Assembly (NCBI GenBank): GCA_021325095.1
Contig: JAJPHV010000079.1
Coordinates: 20,351-84,350, forward strand
Source: Chloroflexota bacterium
GTDB taxonomy: Bacteria; Chloroflexota; Anaerolineae; Aggregatilineales; UBA2796
Direction: 5' to 3'
DNA length: 64,000 nt
Positions within the stretch are counted from its first letter, which is position 1. Each line of letters opens with the position of its first letter. The notes under the pieces were generated by a model. That model made no database searches. It was given only the letters and a program-made list of their open reading frames with translations, and had not been told where the DNA came from. A program made the position numbers and the translations under genes. Of this stretch, positions 26,964 to 35,243 are shown piece by piece.

Positions 26964-28199
26964 ATGCCCAACCGACGTAATGCCATCTACGCGCTCCTGA
27001 TCTTCTGCCTGGTGATGGGGCTGGTGACAGGGCGCAGTTTTTTCTTCAACCTGTCTTACCTGTTCGCGGCATTAATGATCCTGTCGTTTGTCCTGTCGTG
27101 GACAGCGGTGAACTGGGTGCGCGTGTCGCGGCAAACGCGCGCCCGTCGTGCTCAGGTTGGCAAGACGCTGGACGAGCAGTTCACCGTCCGCAACAGCAGC
27201 CTCATCCCCAAGCTGTGGCTGGAAGCGCGCGACCACTCCGACGTGCCCGGTCACAATCCGAGCACTGTCGTGCCCATGCTGCTGCCGATGGCCTCCTACC
27301 GCTGGACGACGCAGACGGTGTGTATTGTGCGCGGCGAGTTTACACTTGGCCCGCTGACGTTGATCAGTGGCGACCCGTTCGGGCTGTTCCAGGTCACCCG
27401 GCACATCGACGCTACCTCGCGCGTGCTGATTTACCCGGCTACCGTGCCCATCTACAACTTCGCCGCGCCGTCGGGGCTGCTCTCCGGCGGTGATGCGCAG
27501 CGCCAGCGCGCACACTTCGTGACGACCAATGCGGCGGGCATCCGGGAATACGAGCCGGGCGACAGTTTCAACCGCATCCACTGGAAAAGCTCGGCGCGCA
27601 AAGATCGCCTGCTGGTCAAGGAGTTCGAGCTAGACCCGTTGGCCGACATCTGGATGTTCCTGGATATTTCGGCGTCGTCGGTATTCGAGCGTCCCTACTC
27701 CGCCGAGGGCCTGCCGATGGAAGAATTTTACATCCCGCCGTCCAGCGTCGAATACGCCATCGTCATCGCAGCTTCACTGGCGCAATATTTCCTGATCAAA
27801 GAGCGGGCGCTCGGTTTCGTGACCTATAACCCGCACCGCACCGTCATGCAGCCGGATCGCGGCAATCGCCAGCTTACGCGCATCCTGGAGGCGCTGACGG
27901 TAGCAAAAAGTGAAACGCCGCTCACCTGCGACCAGCTTATTGCCCTGGAAGCGCACCACATGGCGCGCGGAACCACCGTCGTGATCATCACCGCTGACCC
28001 GACAGATGATTGGATACGCGAGGCGACGCTGCTGGTACGGCGAGGGCTGCGCACCATCGCTGTCGTGCTAGACCCGGTGAGCTTCGGGGCCAGCGCGCGC
28101 AGCGCCGACGAGACGCAGCTACTCCTTGAGGCGAACGGCGTGATCACCTACGTCGTGCGGCAGGGCGACAACCTGACGGCGGCGATGAGCCAGCGATAG
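26964..28199 (+). CDS. DUF58 (VWA-like) membrane protein, partner of MoxR
   Basis: This 411-residue protein has two N-terminal membrane helices (residues about 8-50) followed by a beta-rich domain. The DUF58 core is EYEPGDSFNRIHWKSSARKD, then LWMFLDISAS-type VWA-like sequence (IWMFLDISASSVFE). GDPFGLFQVTR is another family segment. It likely sits at the membrane with a cytoplasmic or external VWA-like face and is remodelled by the MoxR ATPase encoded just upstream. A transglutaminase-like protein often completes the set, but none is encoded next. The exact process is unknown in this phylum. Confidence 0.9.
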   Translation: MPNRRNAIYALLIFCLVMGLVTGRSFFFNLSYLFAALMILSFVLSWTAVNWVRVSRQTRARRAQVGKTLDEQFTVRNSSLIPKLWLEARDHSDVPGHNPSTVVPMLLPMASYRWTTQTVCIVRGEFTLGPLTLISGDPFGLFQVTRHIDATSRVLIYPATVPIYNFAAPSGLLSGGDAQRQRAHFVTTNAAGIREYEPGDSFNRIHWKSSARKDRLLVKEFELDPLADIWMFLDISASSVFERPYSAEGLPMEEFYIPPSSVEYAIVIAASLAQYFLIKERALGFVTYNPHRTVMQPDRGNRQLTRILEALTVAKSETPLTCDQLIALEAHHMARGTTVVIITADPTDDWIREATLLVRRGLRTIAVVLDPVSFGASARSADETQLLLEANGVITYVVRQGDNLTAAMSQR

Positions 28200-28573
28200 A
28201 CGGCATTATGGTTGCTTCGGCAAGGCTTCCGCAAGTGAACCAGATGGCGTGAGAGCGTCCGAGTCAGAGAGTTGGTAGGTGAGTCTGTGTTCATCGCTCC
28301 ATCCTACCGCGCCCCACCGTCCAATCCACCAGGGATAATCTCACTGCACTACCCAACGCCAGCGCTGGTTCGTCATCCAGGCCGCCACCCCCCGAATGCC
28401 TGGTTCGCCACTCAAAATTGCCAGAAAGATCGTGGTCAGGCTTGTCCCTAAAGCATGCCCGTTCCCCGGTGGTTGGATCACTGCCCTTCCCCTCCCACTC
28501 TTCTCCCTTCTCCCAGCTTATTCTTCTTCGCGTTTGATTCGCGTCAAGCTGATCCGGCCCTAGCGGCAGCCCC
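28200..28573. other. Intergenic region without recognised features
   Basis: This stretch between the convergent DUF58 and nucleoside hydrolase genes holds pyrimidine-rich runs (about 28476-28520) and no credible reading frame, RNA gene or clear terminator. Confidence 0.5.
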
Positions 28574-29500
28574 TCATCTGGCCCACTGGTTTAAGATGTA
28601 CGCATAAAACGCCGGAACGTCCACCGTGTCCAGCGCCGTGATCTTGCGGCCACCGGGTGCGATCTGCGTGCGCCCCTGGCTGATGCCATCGCGGACGAGC
28701 ACGGTTTCCCACTCGCGCACCGTGTACAGGTCGGGCCGCCCGATGTAGGCCGTCGTCAACACATCCCAGAAGAAGTAGCCGCCCTGCTTCATGACCAGCG
28801 CGTAACACAGCGCCGCCACCTCCGAGAGCGGGTATTCACGTTGCCGTCCGAGTTGGTGAACCAGTTCCGACGTGACCGGGACGTGATTGGTAATATCCAG
28901 CGGACACAGCACAATCGGGATACGGCTCTGCCAGATTTGATAGGCGGCGGGCGGATCCCAGTAGACATTCCACTCGCTCGCTCCGTCCTGACCTGGCTCC
29001 ATCACGGGATCGACGTTGCCGGGCACGTTCAGTGCGCCACCCATCCACACGATGCGCCCGATCTTTGGCTCCACTTCGGGCGCGATGTCCAGCGCGGCGG
29101 CGACGGTGGTCAGCGGCCCGGTGACGAGCAGTGTGACCGGTTCGGGCGCTTCACGCAGCAGCCGGGCCATGAACTGCTGGCCGCTCTCTTGCACGAGAGG
29201 TGTATCGATGCGTTCTTTGTCGTTCAGAATCGGGAAGTGATCGACGGCAAAACACGTCTGCCGCCACACGCGCGGGAACGGGTTCAGACCGCGCACCGTG
29301 CTTTCCCCCACCGGAATGTCCGAGTGGCCCATCAAATCCATCATTTTGCGTGTTACACTCACCGCTGGCTTGATGTAGCAGTCGGCGGGCGTGACGACGA
29401 CGCCAAGTGTCTGCGCATCCTCCATCGTCAGCAGCAGCATCAGCGACAAGAAATCGTCGATCCCGCCGTCGTGATCGTGGATGACCAGTTCCTTTGGCAC
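28574..29500 (-). CDS. Nucleoside hydrolase (inosine/uridine-preferring family)
   Basis: This 308-residue enzyme splits the N-glycosidic bond of nucleosides for salvage. The calcium-binding Asp cluster at the start reads HDHDGGIDDFLSL, the family's DxDxGxDD with His in the first Asp position of the usual spacing. LLVTGPLTTVAAALD, VWMGGALNVPGNV and EWNVYWDPPAA are other conserved segments, followed by the late DVLTTAY. A GTG start has AAGGAG at the right distance. It is divergent from the M20 peptidase with only 30 bases between the two start codons, so their promoters must overlap the coding starts or lie within them. Confidence 0.88.
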   Translation of the reverse strand: MPKELVIHDHDGGIDDFLSLMLLLTMEDAQTLGVVVTPADCYIKPAVSVTRKMMDLMGHSDIPVGESTVRGLNPFPRVWRQTCFAVDHFPILNDKERIDTPLVQESGQQFMARLLREAPEPVTLLVTGPLTTVAAALDIAPEVEPKIGRIVWMGGALNVPGNVDPVMEPGQDGASEWNVYWDPPAAYQIWQSRIPIVLCPLDITNHVPVTSELVHQLGRQREYPLSEVAALCYALVMKQGGYFFWDVLTTAYIGRPDLYTVREWETVLVRDGISQGRTQIAPGGRKITALDTVDVPAFYAYILNQWAR

Positions 29501-29530
29501 ACAGTTCTCCTTTGCAGGTCAGGGCGAAGC

Positions 29531-30745
29531 ATGATCAATGATCCCCTTGAGCAGCGACTAACGCAAGCCATTCGCGCCTTCGAGCCGGACATGGTGGTCT
29601 TTTGCAGCCGCCTGCTGCAAATCCCCTCGGTCAATGGCGTCCACGACGAACTTGACGTGGCGCAGGCCATCGCTGATCAGGCACGGGCGCTCGGCCTGCA
29701 TGGGCTGGTGATCGGGGAGAACCCGCGCCGCCCCAACGTGATCGTCAGCACGGCGGAACGCGGCGCGACAGGGCTGCTACTCCTGGGCCACCTGGACACC
29801 GTGCCCGCAGGCGACGAAAGTCTGTGGCGCTATCCACCCTTCTCCGGCACGGTGGCAGACGGCAAAATCTATGGGCGCGGCGCGATAGACACCAAAGGCG
29901 GTATGACGGCGGCGCTCTATGCGCTGGCCGCTTTGTCGCGTACAGACGGCGTCCTGAACAGCGGGCGTGCGCAGTTGATCTGCGTTCCCGATGAAGAATC
30001 CGGCGCAACGGGTGACCTGGGTGTGAAGTTCTTACACGCGCGAGGGCTGTTGAGTGGCAAGGGAGCTATCTACGCCTATTCTGGCGACAAGATCGTCCTC
30101 GGACATCGGGGCCTGATCCGCTACCGGCTGCGCTGCCAGGGCCAGGCCGTCCATACCGGATCGTCCGAGTGGCAGGATCGCACGGCTGGCGCGAATGCCG
30201 TGACGGGCATGGCGCGCCTGCTCCTGGCGCTGGAACAGGTCGAGACGCCCTATTCGGCGGTCAGACACTTCGAGGCGTTCCGCACCGTCATCACGCCCGG
30301 CACAATGATCAGCGGCGGGGTGAGCGTGAACGTCGTGCCCGATCAATGCGAGGCCCTGCTCGACATTCGCCTGACGCCGGAGTACAACCTGCAGCGGGTT
30401 GAACGGCTGCTGGATAGCTGCATCCGTGAAGTGGCAGCGGGCAACTCGGCACTCCGGTTCAGCTACCAGTGCATGAACTATCTGCCCGCTGCCATCTCCG
30501 ACGAAAACGCGCCGCTCTTCTCAATTCTTGAGCAGGTGATCGGTCAGGTGAAGGGTTACACGCCGGAGCGCGTGGTGGCTGGCCCGGCCAACGAGGGCTA
30601 TCTCCTGATCGAGCGCGGTATCCCGACGGCGTGCGGGCTTGGCCCAGGTGGGGGGAATGCCCATGCGCCCGATGAGTACGTTGAGGTACAGGGGCTGGTG
30701 GACGCGGCAACGATCTTCGCGCTGGCGGCACAGCGGATGGTTTGA
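29531..30745 (+). CDS. M20-family metallopeptidase/deacylase (ArgE/DapE/ACY1 type)
   Basis: This 404-residue zinc hydrolase of N-acyl amino acids or small peptides shows the first metal His/Asp in LLLGHLDTVPAGD, the bridging Asp in GRGAIDTKGGMT, and the catalytic Glu pair in VPDEESGATGD. It has a dimerisation lid with HTGSSEWQDRTAG and the closing His in GGGNAHAPDEYV. The ATG at 29531 is the only good start; the frame upstream is a shadow of the nucleoside hydrolase. Its substrate is unknown. It is distinct from lysK at 13.9 kb and shares little beyond the metal motifs. Confidence 0.88.
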   Translation: MINDPLEQRLTQAIRAFEPDMVVFCSRLLQIPSVNGVHDELDVAQAIADQARALGLHGLVIGENPRRPNVIVSTAERGATGLLLLGHLDTVPAGDESLWRYPPFSGTVADGKIYGRGAIDTKGGMTAALYALAALSRTDGVLNSGRAQLICVPDEESGATGDLGVKFLHARGLLSGKGAIYAYSGDKIVLGHRGLIRYRLRCQGQAVHTGSSEWQDRTAGANAVTGMARLLLALEQVETPYSAVRHFEAFRTVITPGTMISGGVSVNVVPDQCEALLDIRLTPEYNLQRVERLLDSCIREVAAGNSALRFSYQCMNYLPAAISDENAPLFSILEQVIGQVKGYTPERVVAGPANEGYLLIERGIPTACGLGPGGGNAHAPDEYVEVQGLVDAATIFALAAQRMV

Positions 30746-30796
30746 CCCTGCTGGCTCTTCGGCGATCTATACTTCTGGGAAAAAGGAAATCGATCT

Positions 30797-31408
30797 ATGC
30801 CTTCAAATGGCTTTACCGTTGCCATCAACGCCGGGGGCAAAAGCTCCCGCATGGGAACCGACAAGTCGTTTGTGCCGCTGCTCGGCAGGCCGATGATCGA
30901 ACACGTCGTTGCGCGTTTGGCCGACCTGGGCCAGGACGAGACGATCCTGATCGCCAATCACCCCGACGCCTATGCCTACCTGGGTTTACCGATATACACC
31001 GACCTGATCCCGGACAAGGGTTCGTTGGGCGGCATATACACGGCTATCCACTACAGCCACAGTCCCGATACACTGGTCATCGCCTGCGACATGCCCTTCG
31101 TTAACGCCGATCTGCTGCGCTACATGATCGGGCTGCGCACCGCCGAGGGCGGCCCCTTCGACGTGATCGTGCCGCGTGTCGAGAAGTACCCGGAAGGACT
31201 GCACGCCATTTACAGCAAAGCCTGTCTGGGGCCAATCCGAGAGTGCCTGGATGCGGATCGGCTGAAGGTGATCAGTTTCTACGGTAAGGTGCGCGTCCGC
31301 TACCTGGACGAGCCTGAGTATGCGCCGTTCGACCCGAAAGGGTTGTCTTTTTTCAATGCCAATACGCCCGAAGAACTGGAGCAGGCACGGCGTCTCGCAG
31401 GCGAGTAG
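30797..31408 (+). CDS. mobA: Molybdenum cofactor guanylyltransferase
   Basis: This 203-residue GT-A-fold enzyme adds GMP to molybdopterin-Mo to make the bis-MGD precursor. The nucleotide-binding start VAINAGGKSSRMGTDKSFV is the classic MobA loop. LIPDKGSLGGIYTAIHYS and VIACDMPFVNADLLRYM hold the metal-binding Asp. IVPRVEKYPEGLHAIYSKAC and the late FFNANTPEELEQAR are further family features. AAGGAAA lies before the ATG. It is followed by a PadR regulator and a ModA-like gene, forming a small molybdenum cluster. Confidence 0.93.
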   Translation: MPSNGFTVAINAGGKSSRMGTDKSFVPLLGRPMIEHVVARLADLGQDETILIANHPDAYAYLGLPIYTDLIPDKGSLGGIYTAIHYSHSPDTLVIACDMPFVNADLLRYMIGLRTAEGGPFDVIVPRVEKYPEGLHAIYSKACLGPIRECLDADRLKVISFYGKVRVRYLDEPEYAPFDPKGLSFFNANTPEELEQARRLAGE

Positions 31409-31444
31409 CAGCCAATCCTGTGGATAATACCATCGTTCATCCTC

Positions 31445-31473
31445 TTGTCAGAAATATCGCAGTCGTTTATACT
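31445..31473 (+). promoter_or_regulatory. Promoter of the padR-modA unit
   Basis: TTGTCA, a 17-base spacer and TATACT. The expected start point (about 31480) falls just before the palindrome at 31486-31500, so a repressor bound there could block initiation. Confidence 0.7.
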
Positions 31474-31485
31474 TCTAGCACTGGT

Positions 31486-31500
31486 ATTCCATCATGGAAT
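31486..31500. promoter_or_regulatory. Palindromic operator candidate
   Basis: ATTCCAT-C-ATGGAAT is a perfect 7+1+7 inverted repeat between the -10 box and the padR start codon, the usual place for PadR autoregulation. Confidence 0.5.
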
Positions 31501-31506
31501 AGATCG

Positions 31507-32037
31507 ATGGGGCAACTTACTCCCGATGAAACCATTCTCGGTCTGCTGGCCGCGCGAGCGAGACATGGCTATGAACTGCTGGATTGCTTCCGCGATCCAG
31601 GGCAGCTTGGCGAGGTCTGGAAGCTCAGTACCAGCCAGTTGTACGCCGTCTTGAAGCGTCTGGAAGCGCAAGGGCTGACCGAGGGGCGCGAAGTTGCGGT
31701 TGCAGATGCGCCACCGCGCATAGAATATGCGCTGACCCAGGCAGGCAAAGCACGCCTTCAGGCATGGCTGGATGAACCATACCCCTCCGATAGCATTCGG
31801 CGGGTGCGCGTCGAATTTTTGAGCCGCCTGTACATTGCGCGGCTGCTGGATTTTCCCACCCTGCCCATCGTCGAGCGCCAGAAGGCAGCCTGCCGCAAGA
31901 GGAGGGCCGAACTGCTGGCCTGTCTGCAAAAGGCCGCGCCCGGCGTTGGCAGGCTGACACTCGAGCTGGTCATCGCGCAACTTGATACGGTTTTGCAGTG
32001 GCTTGAGCGCTGTGAATTGACCCCGCAGGAAAGATAG
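31507..32037 (+). CDS. PadR-family transcriptional regulator
   Basis: This 176-residue winged-helix regulator begins LTPDETILGLLAARARHGYEL. The wing and recognition helix are WKLSTSQLYAVLKRLEAQGL, and a C-terminal dimerisation helix (Vir_act_alpha_C-like) begins near RRVRVEFLSRLYIA. The ATG at 31507 is used; the open frame further upstream runs through the promoter. Its stop lies four bases before the ModA-like gene, so both are probably one transcript controlled by the palindrome at 31486. Whether it senses molybdate or another ligand cannot be read from sequence; PadR proteins more often sense phenolics or drugs. Confidence 0.88.
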   Translation: MGQLTPDETILGLLAARARHGYELLDCFRDPGQLGEVWKLSTSQLYAVLKRLEAQGLTEGREVAVADAPPRIEYALTQAGKARLQAWLDEPYPSDSIRRVRVEFLSRLYIARLLDFPTLPIVERQKAACRKRRAELLACLQKAAPGVGRLTLELVIAQLDTVLQWLERCELTPQER

Positions 32038-32041
32038 ACTT

Positions 32042-33319
32042 ATGCTGACACGAAAGACAACCGCTCTTTTGCTGGCTTTGGCGTTCGCAACCCTGACCTT
32101 GACGCCGCTGGCTCGCGCCCAGGATCGAAAGACGCTGACCATTTTTGCAGCTTCGTCTCTGACAGATGCTTTTAACGAGATTAAGGCAGCTTTTGAGAAG
32201 GCCAATCCCGAAGTAACTATCTCCTATAGTTTCGGCGCGTCGTCCACCCTGGCGACTCAGCTATCGCAGGGCGCCCCCGCCGACATCTTTGCCAGCGCCA
32301 ACGCTGCACAGATGAACAATGCCGTCAAAGCCGGGCGCATTGCGGGCCGGCCACGTACCTTTGCCAGGAATCGCCTGGTGCTGATCGTTCCCGCCGACAA
32401 TCCAGCCAAAATTACGTCGTTGAAAGACCTGGCAAAACCAGGCATCAAGCTGGTCATCGCGGCCAAAAATGTCCCGGTGCGGGATTACACGAACACCATG
32501 CTGGATAGGCTGGCAAAGATTCCCGGTTATGGTGAGGATTACAAGACTGCCTTCCTGAAAAACGTGGTTTCAGAAGAGGACAACGTGCGCCAGGTCTCGG
32601 CAAAAGTGGCGCTCGGCGAGGCGGACGCGGCCTTTGTCTACTGCTCGGACGTGACGCCGGATATTGCCGGCAAGGTCACGATCATCCAGATCCCCGATGC
32701 AGTGAACACTATCGCCACCTATCCTATTGCCGTCACCGACAACAGCCCTCATCCTGACCTCGCCCGGCAGTACATCGATTACGTGCTGTCGGATGAAGGC
32801 CAGAACACGCTCGTCAAATGGAACTTCATTTCCATCAGGATTCCCGCACTCCCGGCCACCATTTCGCTGCCGAGCGATGGCGCGCTGCACGTCGGCGGGC
32901 AGGTACTGAATCCCCTCAAGTTGACGGCGGACGATCTCAGGAACACCTATGCCGCGCAAAAAGCCGATGTGACCTACCTGAGCGGCGATCAGACCGTCAA
33001 GGCATCATTCACTGGCGTCTATCTGCGCGACATCCTCGACGCAGCGCAGGTGAACTTCAATGCTGACGTCAAGAATGATAAGTTGAGCATGTATGTCGTG
33101 GCAACAGGTACGGATGGCTACCAGGCGATCATCGCCCTGGCCGAGATCGACGCCGACTTCGGCAACCAGCCCGTCCTGGTCGCCTACGACCAGGACGGCA
33201 AAGCGCTGACCGACACTGGCCCGCTGCGGCTGGTCGTGCCCGGCGACAAGCACGGCGGGCGTTACGTCAGCAGCCTGGTGAGCCTGGAAGTGCGGCGTGC
33301 ACCTCTCGTGGGCAAGTAG
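32042..33319 (+). CDS. ModA-type molybdate-binding protein fused to a sulfite-oxidase-fold domain
   Basis: This 425-residue exported protein has a signal peptide ending near PLARA. Residues about 30-265 are a periplasmic molybdate/tungstate-binding ModA: LTIFAASSLTDAFNEIK, YSFGASSTLATQL, GAPADIFASA and VSAKVALGEADAAFVY. Residues about 280-420 resemble the molybdopterin-binding sulfite-oxidase fold (GGQVLNPLKLTADDLR, GVYLRDILDAAQVNF, PLRLVVPGDKHGGRYV). The metal-ligand Cys of sulfite oxidases is absent. ModA is normally about 250 residues, so this is a true fusion. No modB or modC gene follows, which is odd for a transport receptor. It may deliver Mo elsewhere or act as a sensor. Confidence 0.85.
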   Translation: MLTRKTTALLLALAFATLTLTPLARAQDRKTLTIFAASSLTDAFNEIKAAFEKANPEVTISYSFGASSTLATQLSQGAPADIFASANAAQMNNAVKAGRIAGRPRTFARNRLVLIVPADNPAKITSLKDLAKPGIKLVIAAKNVPVRDYTNTMLDRLAKIPGYGEDYKTAFLKNVVSEEDNVRQVSAKVALGEADAAFVYCSDVTPDIAGKVTIIQIPDAVNTIATYPIAVTDNSPHPDLARQYIDYVLSDEGQNTLVKWNFISIRIPALPATISLPSDGALHVGGQVLNPLKLTADDLRNTYAAQKADVTYLSGDQTVKASFTGVYLRDILDAAQVNFNADVKNDKLSMYVVATGTDGYQAIIALAEIDADFGNQPVLVAYDQDGKALTDTGPLRLVVPGDKHGGRYVSSLVSLEVRRAPLVGK

Positions 33320-33399
33320 TCCCCCTCACCTCGCCTCAGAACGCGACCTGGACTACACTGGGGTGTGCCCCGTCCGTACTGGTGCAGGCTGTAGTGCTT

Positions 33400-35226
33400 A
33401 TGGATAACTTCCTGAAGAATGTGCCGCTGTTCGCCAACCTCCCGGCCAGCGATCTGGAACGGCTCTGCGAATATGTCGAGGAAGTGCACGTTCCGGCAGG
33501 CAGCTTACTGCTCGAGGAAGGCGGCGCCGGTGACCGGGCTTACGTCATCAAGGAAGGCCAGTTTGAGATATTGAAGAACTCCGGCGGACGCGAAGTCCTG
33601 CTAGCGGTGCGCCAATCCGGTGAAGTGATCGGCGAGATGGCGCTAATCGATGACGTGCCGCGTATGGCAAGCGTGCGGGCGCGGACGCCCGGCGTGCTGC
33701 TCACCATCAGCAGCCAGCAGCTTGATCAACTGCTGGCTAGCAGCCCGTCGGCGGCGCGAGCCATGCTGCACACGGTCACATCGCGCCTGCGGGTCACCGA
33801 AGCGCTGCTGCGCCAGAGCGAGAAAATGGCCCAACTTGGCACGCTGACAGCGGGCGTGGCCCACGAATTGAATAATCCGGCGGCGGCGGCGCAACGGGGC
33901 ACGGCGCAGTTACAGGCTGCCATCGCCGGGCTGCAAGAGGCTTATCGGGCACTCAGCGCTGCGGGCTTTTCCGAGGCGCAGCGGACTGCACTAGGAGCAC
34001 TTGATCGGCGTGCACAGGAAGCTGCCAACCATCCATTCAATCTTGATGTGCTGGCCCGGAGTGATCGGGAATACGAACTGGAAACCTGGCTTGAGGCGCA
34101 TCAGGTTGTTCGAGCTTGGGAACTTGCGCCCACGCTGGTCAACCTCGGCTACGACGTGGATGCGCTTTCCACGCTGGCCGGGGACTTTCAGCCTGAGCAG
34201 CTTGGAGCCGTTGTCACCTGGCTTGACGCGGTGCACAACGTCTACGCGCTGGTGCGCAGCGTCGGGCAGGGCGTGGCGCGCATTTCGGAGATCGTGAACG
34301 GTCTCAAGCAGTATGCGTACCTGGATCAAGCGCCTGTGCAGTCTGTTGACATTCACGAGGGGTTAGATAACACACTCAGCATCCTGCACAGCAAACTGGC
34401 TCCTGGTGTCGTTGTTCGGCGTGAATACGGGCCTGCGTTGCCGCAAATCGTGGCCTATGGCCGCGAACTCAATCAGGTTTGGACGAACATCATTGACAAT
34501 GCGATTGATGCGGTCCAGGGCCAGGGCGAGATCGTGATCCGCACGCGCGCCGAAGGACAGTGGGTCATGATCGAGATCGAGGACAACGGCCCCGGCATCC
34601 CGGAGGCCATTCAGCCGAAAATCTTTGACCCCTTCTTTACCACCAAACCGCCTGGTCATGGCACGGGCCTGGGTCTGAACATCGCCTACAACGTCGTCGT
34701 GCAGAAGCACAAAGGCGACATCCGGGTTCATTCGCGGCCCGGCAAGACCACCTTCCAGGTGCATTTGCCAGTTAACTTCGAAGCGGCGGCGCGGGAAGCG
34801 TCTGCCGTAACGGTTACACAGGAGATGAACGACGAAAAGATCCACTCGATCCTCAGTTCGATCAAGACCATCGCCGTCGTCGGCATCTCATCGCACACGG
34901 ATCGCCCGGCGCACACGGTTCCGGCCTATCTCCAGGCGCATGGCTACCGCATCATCCCGGTGAACCCGACGCTGGATGAGGTGCTCGGCGCGAAATCCTA
35001 CCCCGATCTGTTGGCGATCCCCGACCCGGTGGATGCTGTGCTGATCTTTCGCCCGTCGGAGGCCGTACCGCCGATGGTGGAGCAGGCCATCCAGATCGGG
35101 GCGAAGGTTGTCTGGATGCAAGAGGGCATTGCCAACGAACAGGCCGCGCAGACTGCCCAGGAGGCCGGGCTAGACGTGGTGATGGACAGGTGTATGCGCA
35201 AAGAGCACGAGCGCCTGCTGGGGTAG
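33400..35226 (+). CDS. Cyclic-nucleotide-binding histidine kinase fused to CoA-binding domain
   Basis: This 608-residue soluble protein has three parts. Residues about 5-125 form a cNMP-binding barrel (NVPLFANLPASDLERL, AYVIKEGQFEILKN, SGEVIGEMALIDDVPRMASV). Residues about 135-465 are a histidine kinase with H-box LTAGVAHELNNPAAAAQRG and HATPase NIIDNAIDAVQ, EIEDNGPGIP and GTGLGLNIAYNVV. Residues about 476-608 are a CoA-binding Rossmann domain of the YccU type (IKTIAVVGISSHTDRPAHTV, IPVNPTLDEVLGAKSYP, AKVVWMQEGI). The frame is continuous; an internal ATG at the domain junction has AGGAG but too close to serve well. The start at 33400 is preferred over upstream GTG. The convergent neighbour is a nucleotide cyclase. 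Confidence 0.88.
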   Translation: MDNFLKNVPLFANLPASDLERLCEYVEEVHVPAGSLLLEEGGAGDRAYVIKEGQFEILKNSGGREVLLAVRQSGEVIGEMALIDDVPRMASVRARTPGVLLTISSQQLDQLLASSPSAARAMLHTVTSRLRVTEALLRQSEKMAQLGTLTAGVAHELNNPAAAAQRGTAQLQAAIAGLQEAYRALSAAGFSEAQRTALGALDRRAQEAANHPFNLDVLARSDREYELETWLEAHQVVRAWELAPTLVNLGYDVDALSTLAGDFQPEQLGAVVTWLDAVHNVYALVRSVGQGVARISEIVNGLKQYAYLDQAPVQSVDIHEGLDNTLSILHSKLAPGVVVRREYGPALPQIVAYGRELNQVWTNIIDNAIDAVQGQGEIVIRTRAEGQWVMIEIEDNGPGIPEAIQPKIFDPFFTTKPPGHGTGLGLNIAYNVVVQKHKGDIRVHSRPGKTTFQVHLPVNFEAAAREASAVTVTQEMNDEKIHSILSSIKTIAVVGISSHTDRPAHTVPAYLQAHGYRIIPVNPTLDEVLGAKSYPDLLAIPDPVDAVLIFRPSEAVPPMVEQAIQIGAKVVWMQEGIANEQAAQTAQEAGLDVVMDRCMRKEHERLLG

Positions 35227-35243
35227 CTATTGCCAATTTTGCC

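Noticed and set aside
29016..29530. Upstream extension of the M20 peptidase frame from 28841
   Set aside because: It overlaps the nucleoside hydrolase gene on the other strand; the M20 family start is the ATG at 29531.
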